A program made the translations under genes and the position numbers. Of a stretch of DNA of 64,000 nt, positions 55,123 through 64,000 are shown in pieces. Position 1 is the stretch's first letter. The number at the start of each line of letters is the position of its first letter. The stretch is from contig JANXYM010000012.1 in NCBI GenBank assembly GCA_025350045.1, positions 41,593 through 105,592 of the forward strand, written 5' to 3'. The notes under the pieces are model-generated. The model was not told the origin of the DNA, did not search any database, and saw nothing but the letters and a program-made list of their open reading frames with translations. The DNA is from Methanomicrobiales archaeon (GTDB lineage: Archaea > Halobacteriota > Methanomicrobia > Methanomicrobiales > Methanospirillaceae).

Positions 55123-56240
55123 CACGGGTATCCCAAATTACTGAACACTGGTTCGGCCTGTGCCGGAAACCCCCGCTGGTCCGTGCCTCACAGATTGGCA
55201 TTGTTGATCTCCGTGAACACGCCCATGAGGGATTTCCGGATGGCGGGGGCGGGGGATCGAAAACGATCCGCCGGGGAATCGGGGCCGCCCTGTCGGGCAC
55301 AAAGACACTGATCCATAACCCGCAGCTCCTCTGGTTTACGCTCCTCGCCGGGCTTGTGCTGGCGGGAAACGCCCTCGGACAGGCAGCATTCCGCTCCATC
55401 GGCAGGATCCTGCAACCCGAAATAATCGTACGTTATGGCATGGATTTTTTACTTGGGTTTGCAACACTGTTCTGCCTGGTGTCCTTACTGGCGGGCCTTT
55501 TTATGAGCATCTCGTCAAAGAAAGATGGTCCAGCTTCATTCTTTGAGGGGCTTGTCGGAGCAAAAAAATATGTAAAAACCATCGTTTTATGGTCCCTGGT
55601 TCTGGCACTTGCCGGCATGCTGCTTGAGAGGATGTATGGTTATTTTGCCATTATCTGGTTCCCGCATGAACCTGGGTTTCTCTATACCCTCGGGGACGGT
55701 TTTTTTACCAGCACGATCACCCAGTTTCCCTTCAACTGGACTCTCGACTGGAGCATGTTAACCGAGATTCCGGGCTATGGAGGACGATCCCTGCTGTTAT
55801 GGATATATCCATTCGGGGTTTTAGAGACCCTGCATTTTCTGGCAATCACCCTGCTCCTGTTTGTCCTGACCCCGTTTGTCATACCCCTTATCGTACTAGA
55901 GCAAAAGACCCTTCAAGAGTCAGTCGTGGGATCGTTTGCCCTGATGAAAAAGATCTGGGCCGGTGTAGCTGCCTGCGCTCTCTTCCTTGGGGTTATCGTA
56001 TCCGTAATGTTCCTTACGCACCTGCTCATCCAGGCTGCATCCGGGATGATATCTCCCTACGAGACTGTCACATTTCATCCCCCCGGCACGTGGATTGCGC
56101 TTGCCATTCTCTACAACATCGTACTAGTAATCGTTGCGTTTGTGGTGGCAACGGTCGGCGGTATTGCAGTGCTGGATCTTTATACTCCTGCAAAGACCGG
56201 TCAGATGCCCGGTTCAGCTGAAACAAAACCTCTTGAATAA
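55119..56240 (+). CDS. Six-TM membrane protein, paralogue 2
   Basis: 373 residues, same plan as paralogue 1: head VSQITEHWFGLCRKPPLVRASQ, a Gly-rich linker (PDGGGGGSKTIRRG), then about six membrane segments, including LVFVLTPFVIPLIVLEQKTLQESVVGSFALMKKIW where an amphipathic helix follows a span. The two proteins probably act as a pair. Gene start overlaps paralogue 1 by ATGA, so the HTH gene and both membrane genes form one coupled operon. Confidence 0.75.
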   Translation: MTRVSQITEHWFGLCRKPPLVRASQIGIVDLREHAHEGFPDGGGGGSKTIRRGIGAALSGTKTLIHNPQLLWFTLLAGLVLAGNALGQAAFRSIGRILQPEIIVRYGMDFLLGFATLFCLVSLLAGLFMSISSKKDGPASFFEGLVGAKKYVKTIVLWSLVLALAGMLLERMYGYFAIIWFPHEPGFLYTLGDGFFTSTITQFPFNWTLDWSMLTEIPGYGGRSLLLWIYPFGVLETLHFLAITLLLFVLTPFVIPLIVLEQKTLQESVVGSFALMKKIWAGVAACALFLGVIVSVMFLTHLLIQAASGMISPYETVTFHPPGTWIALAILYNIVLVIVAFVVATVGGIAVLDLYTPAKTGQMPGSAETKPLE

Positions 56241-56986
56241 TTTTTTTATATCCCTGCCCCCCTCCAGCGATTTCCCTTACCCTTTTACAAGAGTTGTTCG
56301 GATGCTGCATATGAAATCCCGCAGGGCTGAAACACCGGCATTGGAATTTTCCGGTAATCGATCCGCTGCGAGACGTCCATATTCAGACATATCAATAGAT
56401 TCCCCCTCCTTTTTCTCCTGCGATAACCCCCACCGCTTCCCGAGGGACGTTCCCGCGGCGATTCTGATATCCGAACAAAAACCCTGCCCCTGCGATAACC
56501 GCGATCCCCGCCTCTCTTTTTCTGGTAACTATTTGTTCCTGCTCCTGAGCGGGGTTGCCCGGTCACTTCATCATTTCCTTCTCGGGAAAATCACCGGGCT
56601 TTAAGGATTTTTCCTGTGCTCATCTACCCTCCTGTGCATCTCTCCCGGCCTATGCCATCACACGAAGGCATATAACCTTACCCAGATAAAACACCACGAC
56701 AAGTCCGGTGAGTGCAACCGGAATGAAACCTGCTGGATGGTACATTATCATTTTTGTAGAGATTGTCAGGATATCAAAACAAAATGGTCCCGTGACTCAA
56801 TCGTCCAGCAGTGAAAAAAAATGTCATGCCCGGCCCGGTTCAACCCGCGGGAAGGGAAGTGGATGCCGGTAACCGGGGAAAAATCCGCACAGATGTCCGC
56901 GGAATGAAAAGGGTGTGCGGATATACCGGCTCAATGCAGCAGAAACTACAAAGGACAACCAGATCATTTAAGCAAGGGAAATGTGA
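56241..56986. other. Gene-free stretch with dispersed repeats
   Basis: Contains the repeat at 56344-56400, a hairpin-like unit near 56430-56470 (cttcccgagggacgttcccg) related to 39150-39190, and A+T-rich DNA before tfb. No coding region is convincing. Confidence 0.4.
56344..56400 (+). repeat. Dispersed ~57-base repeat, copy 1
   Basis: gaattttccggtaatcgatc, then cgctgcgagacgtccatatt and cagacatatcaatagat; matches 60953-61008 at most positions in the same orientation. Confidence 0.6.
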
Positions 56987-57991
56987 ATGGCGGAAATTGA
57001 ACAATTAAAAGTCCTCCAGTCTCAGCGTGAATCATTTAAATCACGAATGAAACAGAATGAGCTGGAGAAGAAAGCGGAAAACCAGACTGCAACTGCCTGT
57101 CCGGAGTGTGGCAGCTGCGTGCTGGTCCACGACCGTGAGCGGGCAGAACTGGTCTGCAAGAATTGCGGGCTTGTGATCGATGACGAGTTCATTGACCGCG
57201 GTCCCGAGTGGCGTGCGTTTGATTCCGAACAGCGGAATAAACGCGCCCGTACCGGCGCACCGATGACCCTTACGATCCACGACAAGGGTCTCTCGACTAT
57301 GATCGACTGGCGCAACAAGGATTCCTACGGCAGATCGATCTCTTCCAAGAACCGGGCGCAGCTCTACCGTCTCCGCAAATGGCAGCGCCGGATCCGTGTC
57401 AGCAATGCGACCGAGCGGAACCTGGCGTTCGCACTCTCGGAGCTGGACCGGATGGCTTCCGCACTGGGTCTGCCGCGGAACATCCGCGAGAGCTCGGCTA
57501 TGGTGTACCGCGACGCAGTGGACAAGAACCTGATCCGCGGCCGGAGCATCGAAGGCGTTGCTGCAGCAGCGCTCTATGCTGCCTGCCGGCAGTGCAGCGT
57601 GCCCCGCACACTCGATGAGATTGCAGAAGTCTCCCGGGTCTCGAGAAAAGAGATTGGCAGAACCTTCCGGTTCATCTCCCGTGAGCTGAGTTTGAAGCTC
57701 CTGCCGACATCGCCGATGGACTATGTGCCCCGGTTCTGTTCGGGCCTCACCCTCAAAGGAGAAGTCCAGAGCCGGACCATCGAGATCCTCCGGCTGGCTG
57801 CAGAACATGAACTAACAAGCGGCAAGGGGCCGACCGGCGTCGCGGCAGCAGCGATCTACATAGCCTCCATCCTTGGCGGAGAGCGGCGCACCCAGCGCGA
57901 AGTAGCGGAAGTTGCCGGCGTGACCGAGGTTACCATACGGAACCGGTACAAGGAACTTGCAGAAAAACTCAATATCGAGATCATTCTCTGA
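56987..57991 (+). CDS. tfb: Transcription initiation factor IIB
   Basis: 334 residues. The N-terminal zinc ribbon has C38, C41, C57 and C60 (ACPECGSC ... LVCKNCGL), followed by the B-finger/linker ([23 protein letters not shown]) and two cyclin-like repeats (about 130-225 and 230-330). It recruits RNA polymerase to the TBP-TATA complex by contacting the BRE. Normal length. It stands alone; if the organism has more than one TFB, this one would be hard to rank as the general copy. Confidence 0.95.
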   Translation: MAEIEQLKVLQSQRESFKSRMKQNELEKKAENQTATACPECGSCVLVHDRERAELVCKNCGLVIDDEFIDRGPEWRAFDSEQRNKRARTGAPMTLTIHDKGLSTMIDWRNKDSYGRSISSKNRAQLYRLRKWQRRIRVSNATERNLAFALSELDRMASALGLPRNIRESSAMVYRDAVDKNLIRGRSIEGVAAAALYAACRQCSVPRTLDEIAEVSRVSRKEIGRTFRFISRELSLKLLPTSPMDYVPRFCSGLTLKGEVQSRTIEILRLAAEHELTSGKGPTGVAAAAIYIASILGGERRTQREVAEVAGVTEVTIRNRYKELAEKLNIEIIL

Positions 57992-58050
57992 TCCCGGTCT
58001 CTTTTTACCCTAATCCTCCTGCATCAAAATGAATTCTGTGTTTTCTTTTA

Positions 58051-58070
58051 CGGAGTTTTCCTTTACAGAA
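58051..58070. repeat. 20-base sequence shared with 38568-38587
   Basis: cggagttttcctttacagaa occurs here, downstream of clpB on the minus strand, and again at 38568-38587. It is not coding in either place. Confidence 0.5.
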
Positions 58071-58099
58071 ACGGTATAATTCAGACAAAATAGGGAGGC

Positions 58100-60691
58100 T
58101 CAGGAATTGCCAAACGTCAGCTTTCCGCCTTTCTCATCCACCACGATCTCCTTATCCTTATTGACGGTTCCTTCCAGGATCATTTTTGATAATTCATTCA
58201 GCAGCATCTTCTGGATAACCCGCTTGATCGGCCGTGCACCGAACTGCGGGTCAAAACCCTGGGTGGCGACAAACTGGATCGCCTTCCTGGTTGCCCTGAG
58301 CCGGATCTCGCTCTTCTTAAGCATCTTCTGGACGTTTTCCAGCTGGAGTTCAACAACCGTATGGATCTCATCCTTTGAGAGCGGTTTGAACATAACGATC
58401 TCATCGATCCGGTTGAGGAACTCGGGACGGATGGTCTTTTTCAGCAGTTCGAACACCTCCTGGCGGGTCCGGTCAAAGACCTCGTCCCGGTTCTTATCAT
58501 TGACTTGCTCCAGGTTCTCCCGGATGAGGTGCGACCCGATGTTCGATGTCATGATGATGATGGTATTCTTGAAATCCACGGTGCGGCCCTTGTTGTCGGT
58601 CAGGCGGCCGTCATCAAGAACCTGCAGCAGGATGTTGAACACATCCGGGTGGGCTTTTTCTATCTCATCGAACAATACCACGGAATAGGGCTTTCTCCGG
58701 ACTGCTTCGGTCAGCTGCCCGCTCTCTTCATATCCCACGTAGCCCGGGGGCGCCCCGACCAGCCTTGAGACGGTATGCCGTTCCTGGTATTCCGACATAT
58801 CGATCCGCACCATGCTGTTTTCGTTGTTGAAGAGGATCTCAGCGAGCGCTTTTGCCAGTTCGGTCTTTCCTACACCGGTCGTCCCAAGGAAGATGAAGGA
58901 TCCGATCGGGCGTTTTGTGTCCTGCAGCCCGGCCCGGCTCCTGCGGATTGCATCGGAAACTGCACCGATGGCTTCATCCTGGCCTACGATACGCTTGTGA
59001 AGTTCTGTCTCAAGACCCAGCAGTTTCTGTTTCTCGCTCTGCAGCATTCTTGAGACGGGAATGCCGGTCCAGCGCGCGACCACTTCGGCGATCTCCTCTG
59101 CATCCACCTCCTCGTTTACCATTGCGGAATCCTTCTGCAGCACGGTCAGTTTTCCCTTGAGTTCCTCAATGGTCTTTTCTGCTGCCGGAATACGGCCATA
59201 GCGGATCTCTGCTACCTTCCCGAGATCGCCTTTGCGTTCGGCACCTTCGGCCTCAAATTTCAGGTTCTCGATCTCATTTTTATGCAACTGGATCTGTTCT
59301 ACTAACTCTTTCTCCGACTGCCACTTTGTCTTTAACCGGTTTCGTTCCTCGGTTAAGTTCCCGATCTGTTCGTTTAACGACTTCAGCTTTCCCTGGTCTT
59401 TCTCCCGTTTGATGGCTTCCCGTTCGATCTCCAGCTGGCGAATCCTGCGTTCAATTGTTTCCAACTCTTCCGGTACCGAGTTTATCTCGAGGCGGAGTTT
59501 TGATGCTGCCTCGTCAATCAGGTCAATAGCCTTGTCAGGCAGGAAACGGTCGGAGATATAGCGTTGGGAGAGTTCAACAGCGGCTATGATCGCCTCATCC
59601 TTGATTCGGACATGGTGATGGGTCTCGTATTTCTCTTTAATGCCGCGAAGGATGGAAATGGCATCCAGCGTATCGGGTTCATTGACCTGCACCGGCTGGA
59701 AACGCCGCTCAAGTGCCTTGTCCTTCTCGAAATATTTCTGGTATTCTTTTAAGGTCGTTGCGCCAATGACATGCAGTTCTCCCCGCGAGAGGGCGGGTTT
59801 GAGGATATTGGCAGCATCCATTGCGCCCTCGCTGGCACCGGCCCCGACGAGCGTATGGATCTCGTCAATGAACAGGACTATCTCTCCGTTAGCGGAGATC
59901 ACTTCCTTGACAACGCTTTTCAACCGCTCCTCGAACTCTCCCTTGAACTTGGCCCCGGCAATCAGGGCTCCCATATCAAGGGAATAGATCTGCTTGTTTT
60001 TTAAGTTATCCGGCACATCCCCGTCAATGATCCGGTGGGCAAGACCTTCGGCGATGGCGGTCTTTCCAACGCCGGGTTCCCCTATGAGAATCGGGTTGTT
60101 TTTTGTTCTTCTCGAAAGGATCTGCAGCACCCTTCGGATCTCTTCGTTGCGACCGATCACCGGATCGAGTTTCCCGGTACGGGCAAGATCATTCAAGTTC
60201 CGGGCAAACAGGTTTAAGGAATTATAGGTCTCTTCCGCGGTCTGGCTGTTCACGGTCGAGCCTTTCCGCAACTGGCTGATGGCAGTTTTTAAGTCTTTTT
60301 CTGTAACCCCGTTCTCCTTCAACAGTTGTGATGTGCGATCTTTCACCAACAGAATTCCTAAGAGAAGATGCTCGATGGAGACAAATTCATCCTTAAATTC
60401 CTGGGCTAGTGCGGTGGCTTTCTGCAGGGCTTTTGTGGCATCGGAAGAGAGGAACTGGTCCCCGCCGCTGACTTCGGGATAAGCATCGATGATCCTGTCG
60501 AGTGCTGGCGTGAAACTATCAAGGTTCACATGCAGTTTTTTGAGGAGATACGGAATGACATTCTCGTCAACCATCAGCATGCCTTTGAGTACATGTGAAG
60601 TCTCGATGGCCTGGTTCTGTTTTGCCGTTGCAATCTCCGTTGCTTTCTCTACGGCTTCCTGCGATTTGATAGTGAAATTGTTGAAATTCAT
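58100..60691 (-). CDS. clpB: ClpB disaggregase (AAA+ chaperone)
   Basis: 863 residues. N-domain with two Clp_N repeats (1-150), first AAA+ module with Walker [13 protein letters not shown] near 203, the long middle coiled coil (about 410-525, [18 protein letters not shown]), and second AAA+ with [12 protein letters not shown] near 605, ending in the Clp_D2-small domain. It threads aggregated proteins together with the DnaK system. Length is standard. Probably heat-induced; an inverted repeat upstream fits regulation. In archaea clpB is found mainly in lineages with bacterial-type DnaK, so transfer from bacteria is likely in origin. Confidence 0.95.
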   Translation of the reverse strand: MNFNNFTIKSQEAVEKATEIATAKQNQAIETSHVLKGMLMVDENVIPYLLKKLHVNLDSFTPALDRIIDAYPEVSGGDQFLSSDATKALQKATALAQEFKDEFVSIEHLLLGILLVKDRTSQLLKENGVTEKDLKTAISQLRKGSTVNSQTAEETYNSLNLFARNLNDLARTGKLDPVIGRNEEIRRVLQILSRRTKNNPILIGEPGVGKTAIAEGLAHRIIDGDVPDNLKNKQIYSLDMGALIAGAKFKGEFEERLKSVVKEVISANGEIVLFIDEIHTLVGAGASEGAMDAANILKPALSRGELHVIGATTLKEYQKYFEKDKALERRFQPVQVNEPDTLDAISILRGIKEKYETHHHVRIKDEAIIAAVELSQRYISDRFLPDKAIDLIDEAASKLRLEINSVPEELETIERRIRQLEIEREAIKREKDQGKLKSLNEQIGNLTEERNRLKTKWQSEKELVEQIQLHKNEIENLKFEAEGAERKGDLGKVAEIRYGRIPAAEKTIEELKGKLTVLQKDSAMVNEEVDAEEIAEVVARWTGIPVSRMLQSEKQKLLGLETELHKRIVGQDEAIGAVSDAIRRSRAGLQDTKRPIGSFIFLGTTGVGKTELAKALAEILFNNENSMVRIDMSEYQERHTVSRLVGAPPGYVGYEESGQLTEAVRRKPYSVVLFDEIEKAHPDVFNILLQVLDDGRLTDNKGRTVDFKNTIIIMTSNIGSHLIRENLEQVNDKNRDEVFDRTRQEVFELLKKTIRPEFLNRIDEIVMFKPLSKDEIHTVVELQLENVQKMLKKSEIRLRATRKAIQFVATQGFDPQFGARPIKRVIQKMLLNELSKMILEGTVNKDKEIVVDEKGGKLTFGNS

Positions 60692-60715
60692 AATGGTGGA
60701 GGTTCCTTTTCTGGT

Positions 60716-60728
60716 GTTTTAAAAATAC
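60716..60728 (-). promoter_or_regulatory. TATA box of clpB
   Basis: On the minus strand GTATTTTTAAAAC lies 25-37 bases before the clpB ATG. Confidence 0.5.
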
Positions 60729-60757
60729 CTGTCCTATACTCGTAATAGTATCTCCTC

Positions 60758-60784
60758 TTGTCAAATAGTTTGTCAATCTGACAA
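60758..60784. promoter_or_regulatory. Candidate heat-shock operator of clpB
   Basis: TTGTCA-ATC-TGACAA at 60770-60784 is a perfect 6-base inverted repeat, with a third TTGTCAA at 60758-60764. It lies about 30 bases upstream of the TATA box, a place suited to an activator or to a repressor that blocks TFB. Confidence 0.45.
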
Positions 60785-60952
60785 TGGACCGGGACCGGAT
60801 GCATGAGCAGGGGTAGGTTCACTGTCTTCTCCGAACGTTCCCTGCGGCGATCTCGTAATGAGAAACGTGCCCCGGGGGTTCAGCTCGGAATTTTTCCCCC
60901 GGGTGGTGCCCGGCCCTCTCATCAAAACTGCCGGTCAGATTCTAGTCATTTA

Positions 60953-61008
60953 GAATTTTTCCGGCAAACGATCCGCTGCGGGGTGCCCATATTCAGATAT
61001 ATCGACAG
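60953..61008 (+). repeat. Dispersed ~57-base repeat, copy 2
   Basis: gaatttttccggcaaacgat, then ccgctgcggggtgcccatat and tcagatatatcgacag. Matches 56344-56400. A partial third copy may be at 34885-34905. Confidence 0.6.
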
Positions 61009-61095
61009 GGCGCACTCATTTTTCCCATCGCGTTTGAACCCTGCTGACCCCACAGGGAAACCCAGAAGCGGTCTTTTCTCCCGACAAAAAGAGAC

Positions 61096-61916
61096 TCAGA
61101 TCTCCACAACCTCTCCGGTTTGTCCGTTGACAAAACAGTTGTACGCAATCCCGTTCATCGTGAGATGGGAGCGGGATCGAACCGTCCCATCGGTGCCCCA
61201 CGACGAGATCACTGCAGTGGTTTCAAGAAACCTGCGCCCTTCGGAGGCGCCGGGAAGGACCGGGCGGTCGCTCCCGCTCAGACCGCCATAGTTGTCGATA
61301 AGCAGGATAGTTTTTTTCCGGTGCGCCGGTCCGGGCATCGAAGCGATATCCCCTTTTGTCATGATAGAGGTATACAATGCCATGGTCGATTGTCGCAATG
61401 AGGGTATCGTCCGCAAAGTCCATGCGCCCAAGGATCCCGTTGTCGGTCCTGTTCACGATATAGATGGTACCCGGGTACGGCGCTCTGGTGTAATCGATTT
61501 GTGCAACCACGGCAGTCTGTTGATTGCCGGCGATCAACACGCCGGTTTCTGTGCCCGGGAGTCCGTAGGTAAGCGCGGGAGCAGGATGATGACTGCTGTC
61601 AAAGCCGTTGCAGGACTCCGGCAGCTGCACGCTCGTGCGATCGAAGTGCGGCAGGATCGCAAAAGCTCATGAAAAACAGTACGAGCACTGCACCAGCTAC
61701 GGCACAACCCGCAATGAGAAACGCCCGGTATTTGTTTTTGGGGGACTGGACGGCGGCTGTTGTTCCGGTGATAAGCGGACCGCCCAGGAACGCCAGGGCA
61801 GCGAACGGGTAAAACACCGGACCCGGTTCATGGAGCAGAACCATGTACACCATGCCCGCCAGAACACTGAACCGTATGCCAAAAATGATACTTGTTGTAA
61901 CCGGCGCATTCTGCAT
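61096..61916 (-). pseudogene. Membrane protein gene broken by two frameshifts
   Basis: From ATG 61916 (MQNAPVTTSIIFGIRF) three membrane segments are read (to about 61670). The frame is lost near cttttt-catgag (61670-61680), and an outside domain continues in the next frame (AFAILPHFDRTSVQLPESCNGFDSSHHPAPALTYG ... DARTGAP). At a run of seven A on the coding strand (61311-61317) it shifts again, and KKTILLIDNYGGLSGSDRPVL ... NGQTGEVVEI completes the protein. All three segments have one theme (beta-strand repeats like VYLYHDKRGYRFDARTG), so this was one gene. Decay or errors in homopolymers. Confidence 0.65.
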
Positions 61917-62162
61917 TATTTTCCTTTTATCTGCTCTTTTAAGAAAACCTTTAGGATGTGAAATTGCATGGACTAAAATGAAAGTATCCGGCTGTGAGGT
62001 ATCCGGTGATTTCGTATAGCCTCTGAGACCCCCCCTCACCTAAAACCACCTTCTCACTTTAACATGTCAGCAACCATCAGTAGTCTTCTGTATGTGCAAT
62101 CTGATACAGGGATCACATTTCCCTGGCCTGCACCCGGCCACAAGGAGAAACTGATTACGATT

Positions 62163-62666
62163 ATGGAATTTTCAGGAACGGACGACCCGGATAAGCGGGT
62201 AGCGGCACTTGAACAGAAGCTGACGAACATGGAAGCGCTGGTCAGGGGTCTGATCGCGGAGCTGCTCGACATCAAGGCAATCACCCGGACACTGCTTCGG
62301 GATGGAGAAGAACGCACCCGTAGGGAACGTACGTGGTTACCGACGGTTCCGGGTACCCTGGCATCTGATCCGGTGGATGAACAGACACCCGCTACTGCTG
62401 CAGCGGTCAGCAGCAATGGCAGCATGGTGATCCGGCCCCGGAGCGCACACCCGCCGGCAGTCCCGGTTGCACCGGCTGAGCCTGTCATGGTCATGATCAT
62501 GCAGACCGACGGTACGATGAAACTCGAACCCCGGTACGGGGAAGCGAAACATATCGATTCCACCGGGGGATATGGGCGCAACCGGAAGGACGCTTCGGGA
62601 AAGAGCACGCAAAATCCGCTGATCTATGCTGCTGAAAAGGATAAGTCAGATACTGCAAAGACGTAA
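62163..62666 (+). CDS. Hypothetical coiled-coil protein
   Basis: 167 residues from ATG 62163 (MEFSGTDDPDKRVAALEQKLTN); the upstream in-frame ATG at 62064 is less likely because the helix begins here. Residues 8-60 form a heptad-rich helix (VAALEQKLTNMEALVRGLIAELLDIKAITRTLL). A Pro/Ala-rich linker and a low-complexity tail (IQNPLIYAAEKDKSDTAKT-like) follow. No family is recognised. It may be an oligomeric scaffold or adapter. Confidence 0.6.
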   Translation: MEFSGTDDPDKRVAALEQKLTNMEALVRGLIAELLDIKAITRTLLRDGEERTRRERTWLPTVPGTLASDPVDEQTPATAAAVSSNGSMVIRPRSAHPPAVPVAPAEPVMVMIMQTDGTMKLEPRYGEAKHIDSTGGYGRNRKDASGKSTQNPLIYAAEKDKSDTAKT

Positions 62667-63048
62667 CGGAAGTTCCCGATACCTAAAAGGAACATCCCGA
62701 TACCGGACAGAATCTCATTTTTCCCCCGGGAGTGTAACCCCGCCGCCCCGCAAAAGGGGTTGCTCCCGCAAGGGGTTTTCATGAAGAACCACGATTCGCA
62801 TCTCTTTCCCGCTATACCCTCAAGAGAGTTCCTGGGGTGGGGAACCCGGGTGCCGGCATGATTTTTTAAAAACAGCTCCCTTGACTGCAGGTGCTAGGCA
62901 GGGTCCGGACATGTCCTGTCTCCTGGCCTGGACGGATCCCTCAAGCCGGAAAAATACCTGCTGGAATCGGTGTATAACCGGACATCAGGTACAAAAAAAA
63001 TTCTAAAAACCTTCTGCCTCCGCCCTGTTTCCCGGGCGTGGGGATGCA
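62667..63048. other. Gene-free stretch
   Basis: A hairpin-like gcaaaaggggttgctcccgc lies near 62753-62772, comparable in style to the 39 and 56 kb units. No gene. Confidence 0.35.
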
Positions 63049-63426
63049 CTATTCAAATAAGAGCCGTTGTTTGAGGAGGAGAATGAGATCCCTGAGATCC
63101 CTGCACCGGCCGAGTTCTTCGGTACTGGCAAGAACCGCCAGGTCCGCCCCTTTCCGGACAAGCACCACCGGAAAGGTAGCCGGGGGGTACCCGGATCGGA
63201 ACTCGGCGAGAAATTCACTCTTGTCCAGCGTGCGGGACGGGATCTCGAGTTCTTTTAAAAAGCGCTTCCATTCCTTCTTCATCCCCACAGGACTGTGGGT
63301 AAGTGCACTGAGGGTGTGGATGCCTGCGCCGGAAGCAGCTGCTGTACCCGCAGAAAAATCCTTGAGCGGCTGTAACACACCGCTGTTGGTATTATCCACA
63401 ATCAGGAGGGTTTTTGCGCCGGGCAT
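63049..63426 (-). CDS. Hypothetical protein
   Basis: 125 residues, single domain, no signal. Reads LLIVDNTNSGVLQPLKD at the start and PATFPVVLVRKGADLAVLASTEELGRCRDLRDLILLLKQRL at the end, which hints at a thioredoxin-like alpha/beta layout but with no CxxC. I do not recognise the family. It stands alone between the two flanking gene-free stretches. Confidence 0.6.
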   Translation of the reverse strand: MPGAKTLLIVDNTNSGVLQPLKDFSAGTAAASGAGIHTLSALTHSPVGMKKEWKRFLKELEIPSRTLDKSEFLAEFRSGYPPATFPVVLVRKGADLAVLASTEELGRCRDLRDLILLLKQRLLFE

Positions 63427-63568
63427 ATACGATCCTTCTCGCTGTTGCCCATCTTATAATTTGGGATACCCGCAAGTCAGATCTGTCTTTTTTTACGCGG
63501 GAAACTCGGATATGGGTTTCCCAAGGGAAGAATCATTGAAAAAAGTTCTAAAAAAACAATGAAGGGGA

Positions 63569-64000
63569 TTATTTCTTGACTTTTCGTATGATGGTGAGAT
63601 CCCCAAGGGTTGGCGTAAGGCTGCCCGGGACCTTCTTTCCTGCATCCACTTCTGCCGGGACATCGAGAAGCATGATCTCCAAAACCTTCTCTAACTTCTT
63701 CCTTACATTCTCTTCAGGGATCAGCTCGGCGTTCTCGATCTTCTTGATTAAGTGTTCCTTCTCTTTCATCTGCATGGCGAGATCTTTCTGGGTGAGGCCT
63801 TTTTCCATCCTCGCATGTTTTATCCGGGCCGCGTAATCCTCGACAACCTCCCCTCCCATGAAATCAAACATATCCCGCTTGTGCCAGGTCTGGCCGGCTG
63901 CACCGGCAGCAGGGGTGGCAGGTTTTGTTGCAGGACCCCGGGTGGTGAGTTTGAGAAGGTCCGTTCTCCGGACCTGCTGCACCTCGGTGCCGAACTTCTC
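63569..64000 (-). CDS. aMBF1-type transcription factor (N-terminus beyond window edge)
   Basis: The visible 143 residues start inside a sequence reading EKFGTEVQQVRR, where a zinc ribbon would precede in the full protein. The cro-like HTH (about 63636-63820) reads DYAARIKHARMEKGLTQKDLAMQMKEKEHLIKKIENAELIPEENVRKKLEK. The tail VPGSLTPTLGDLTIIRKVKK is the family's ending. aMBF1 links regulators or the ribosome to basal factors in archaea; its precise role is not settled. Confidence 0.85.
   Translation of the reverse strand, partial: EKFGTEVQQVRRTDLLKLTTRGPATKPATPAAGAAGQTWHKRDMFDFMGGEVVEDYAARIKHARMEKGLTQKDLAMQMKEKEHLIKKIENAELIPEENVRKKLEKVLEIMLLDVPAEVDAGKKVPGSLTPTLGDLTIIRKVKK

Noticed and set aside
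53764..55125. A 453-codon minus-strand frame opposite the regulator and first six-TM gene
   Set aside because: It is an antisense shadow: low-complexity charged and Gln-rich sequence without domains, and it overlaps well-supported plus-strand genes.

Overview
The window comes from a methanogenic archaeon. Evidence is a four-gene coenzyme F430 cluster (cfbA, cfbE, cfbD, cfbB), a methanogenesis-marker-9 protein, the archaeal early shikimate route (ADH synthase plus dehydroquinate synthase II), TFB and an aMBF1-like factor, TATA boxes 22-28 bases before several starts, and many PAS-type sensors and lipobox proteins. Overall style (about 54% G+C by eye, short overlapping genes, PAS/histidine kinases) suggests Methanomicrobiales, most likely a Methanoregula-like organism; the genus is an inference.

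Layout. 1-1.3 kb: edge of a receiver/PAS sensor. 1.7-6.7 kb: minus-strand ilvE and the F430 genes. 7.9-10.4 kb: a tight plus-strand trio (marker 9, CitG-like, DUF447). 10.5-17 kb: histidine kinase, methyltransferase, serS and a zinc-ribbon/PH-like membrane protein. 17.8 kb: tRNA-Glu. 18.2-21.1 kb: a large receiver/PAS protein with a duplicated PAS + PH-like module and a frameshift. 21.2-22.8 kb: rhodanese and lipoprotein. 22.9-30.9 kb: an eight-gene aromatic amino acid operon in which every junction is a 4-base ATGA overlap and which includes a shikimate kinase-shikimate dehydrogenase fusion. 31.2-33.8 kb: an A+T-rich BsuBI/PstI-type restriction-modification island.

34-50 kb is accessory: secreted lipoproteins (an I42/chagasin-like protein, three serine beta-lactamase-fold hydrolases, an M23 peptidase), a duplicated two-gene cassette of unknown function, G+C-rich repeats, redox proteins and a TetR regulator that shares an operator with its neighbour. 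50.4-51.7 kb holds two inverted copies of a ~230-base MITE-like element around a kinase-less sensor gene, beside a truncated aldo/keto reductase. 52.3-56.2 kb is a compact system in which a secreted anchored protein and an HTH regulator/six-TM-protein operon start from near-identical promoters with the same palindrome over the transcription start. 57-64 kb: tfb, clpB, a twice-frameshifted membrane protein, small hypothetical genes and an aMBF1-like gene cut by the edge.

The most unusual items are the 52.3-56.2 kb regulon, the MITE pair, and the duplicated cassette with a frameshifted C-run.
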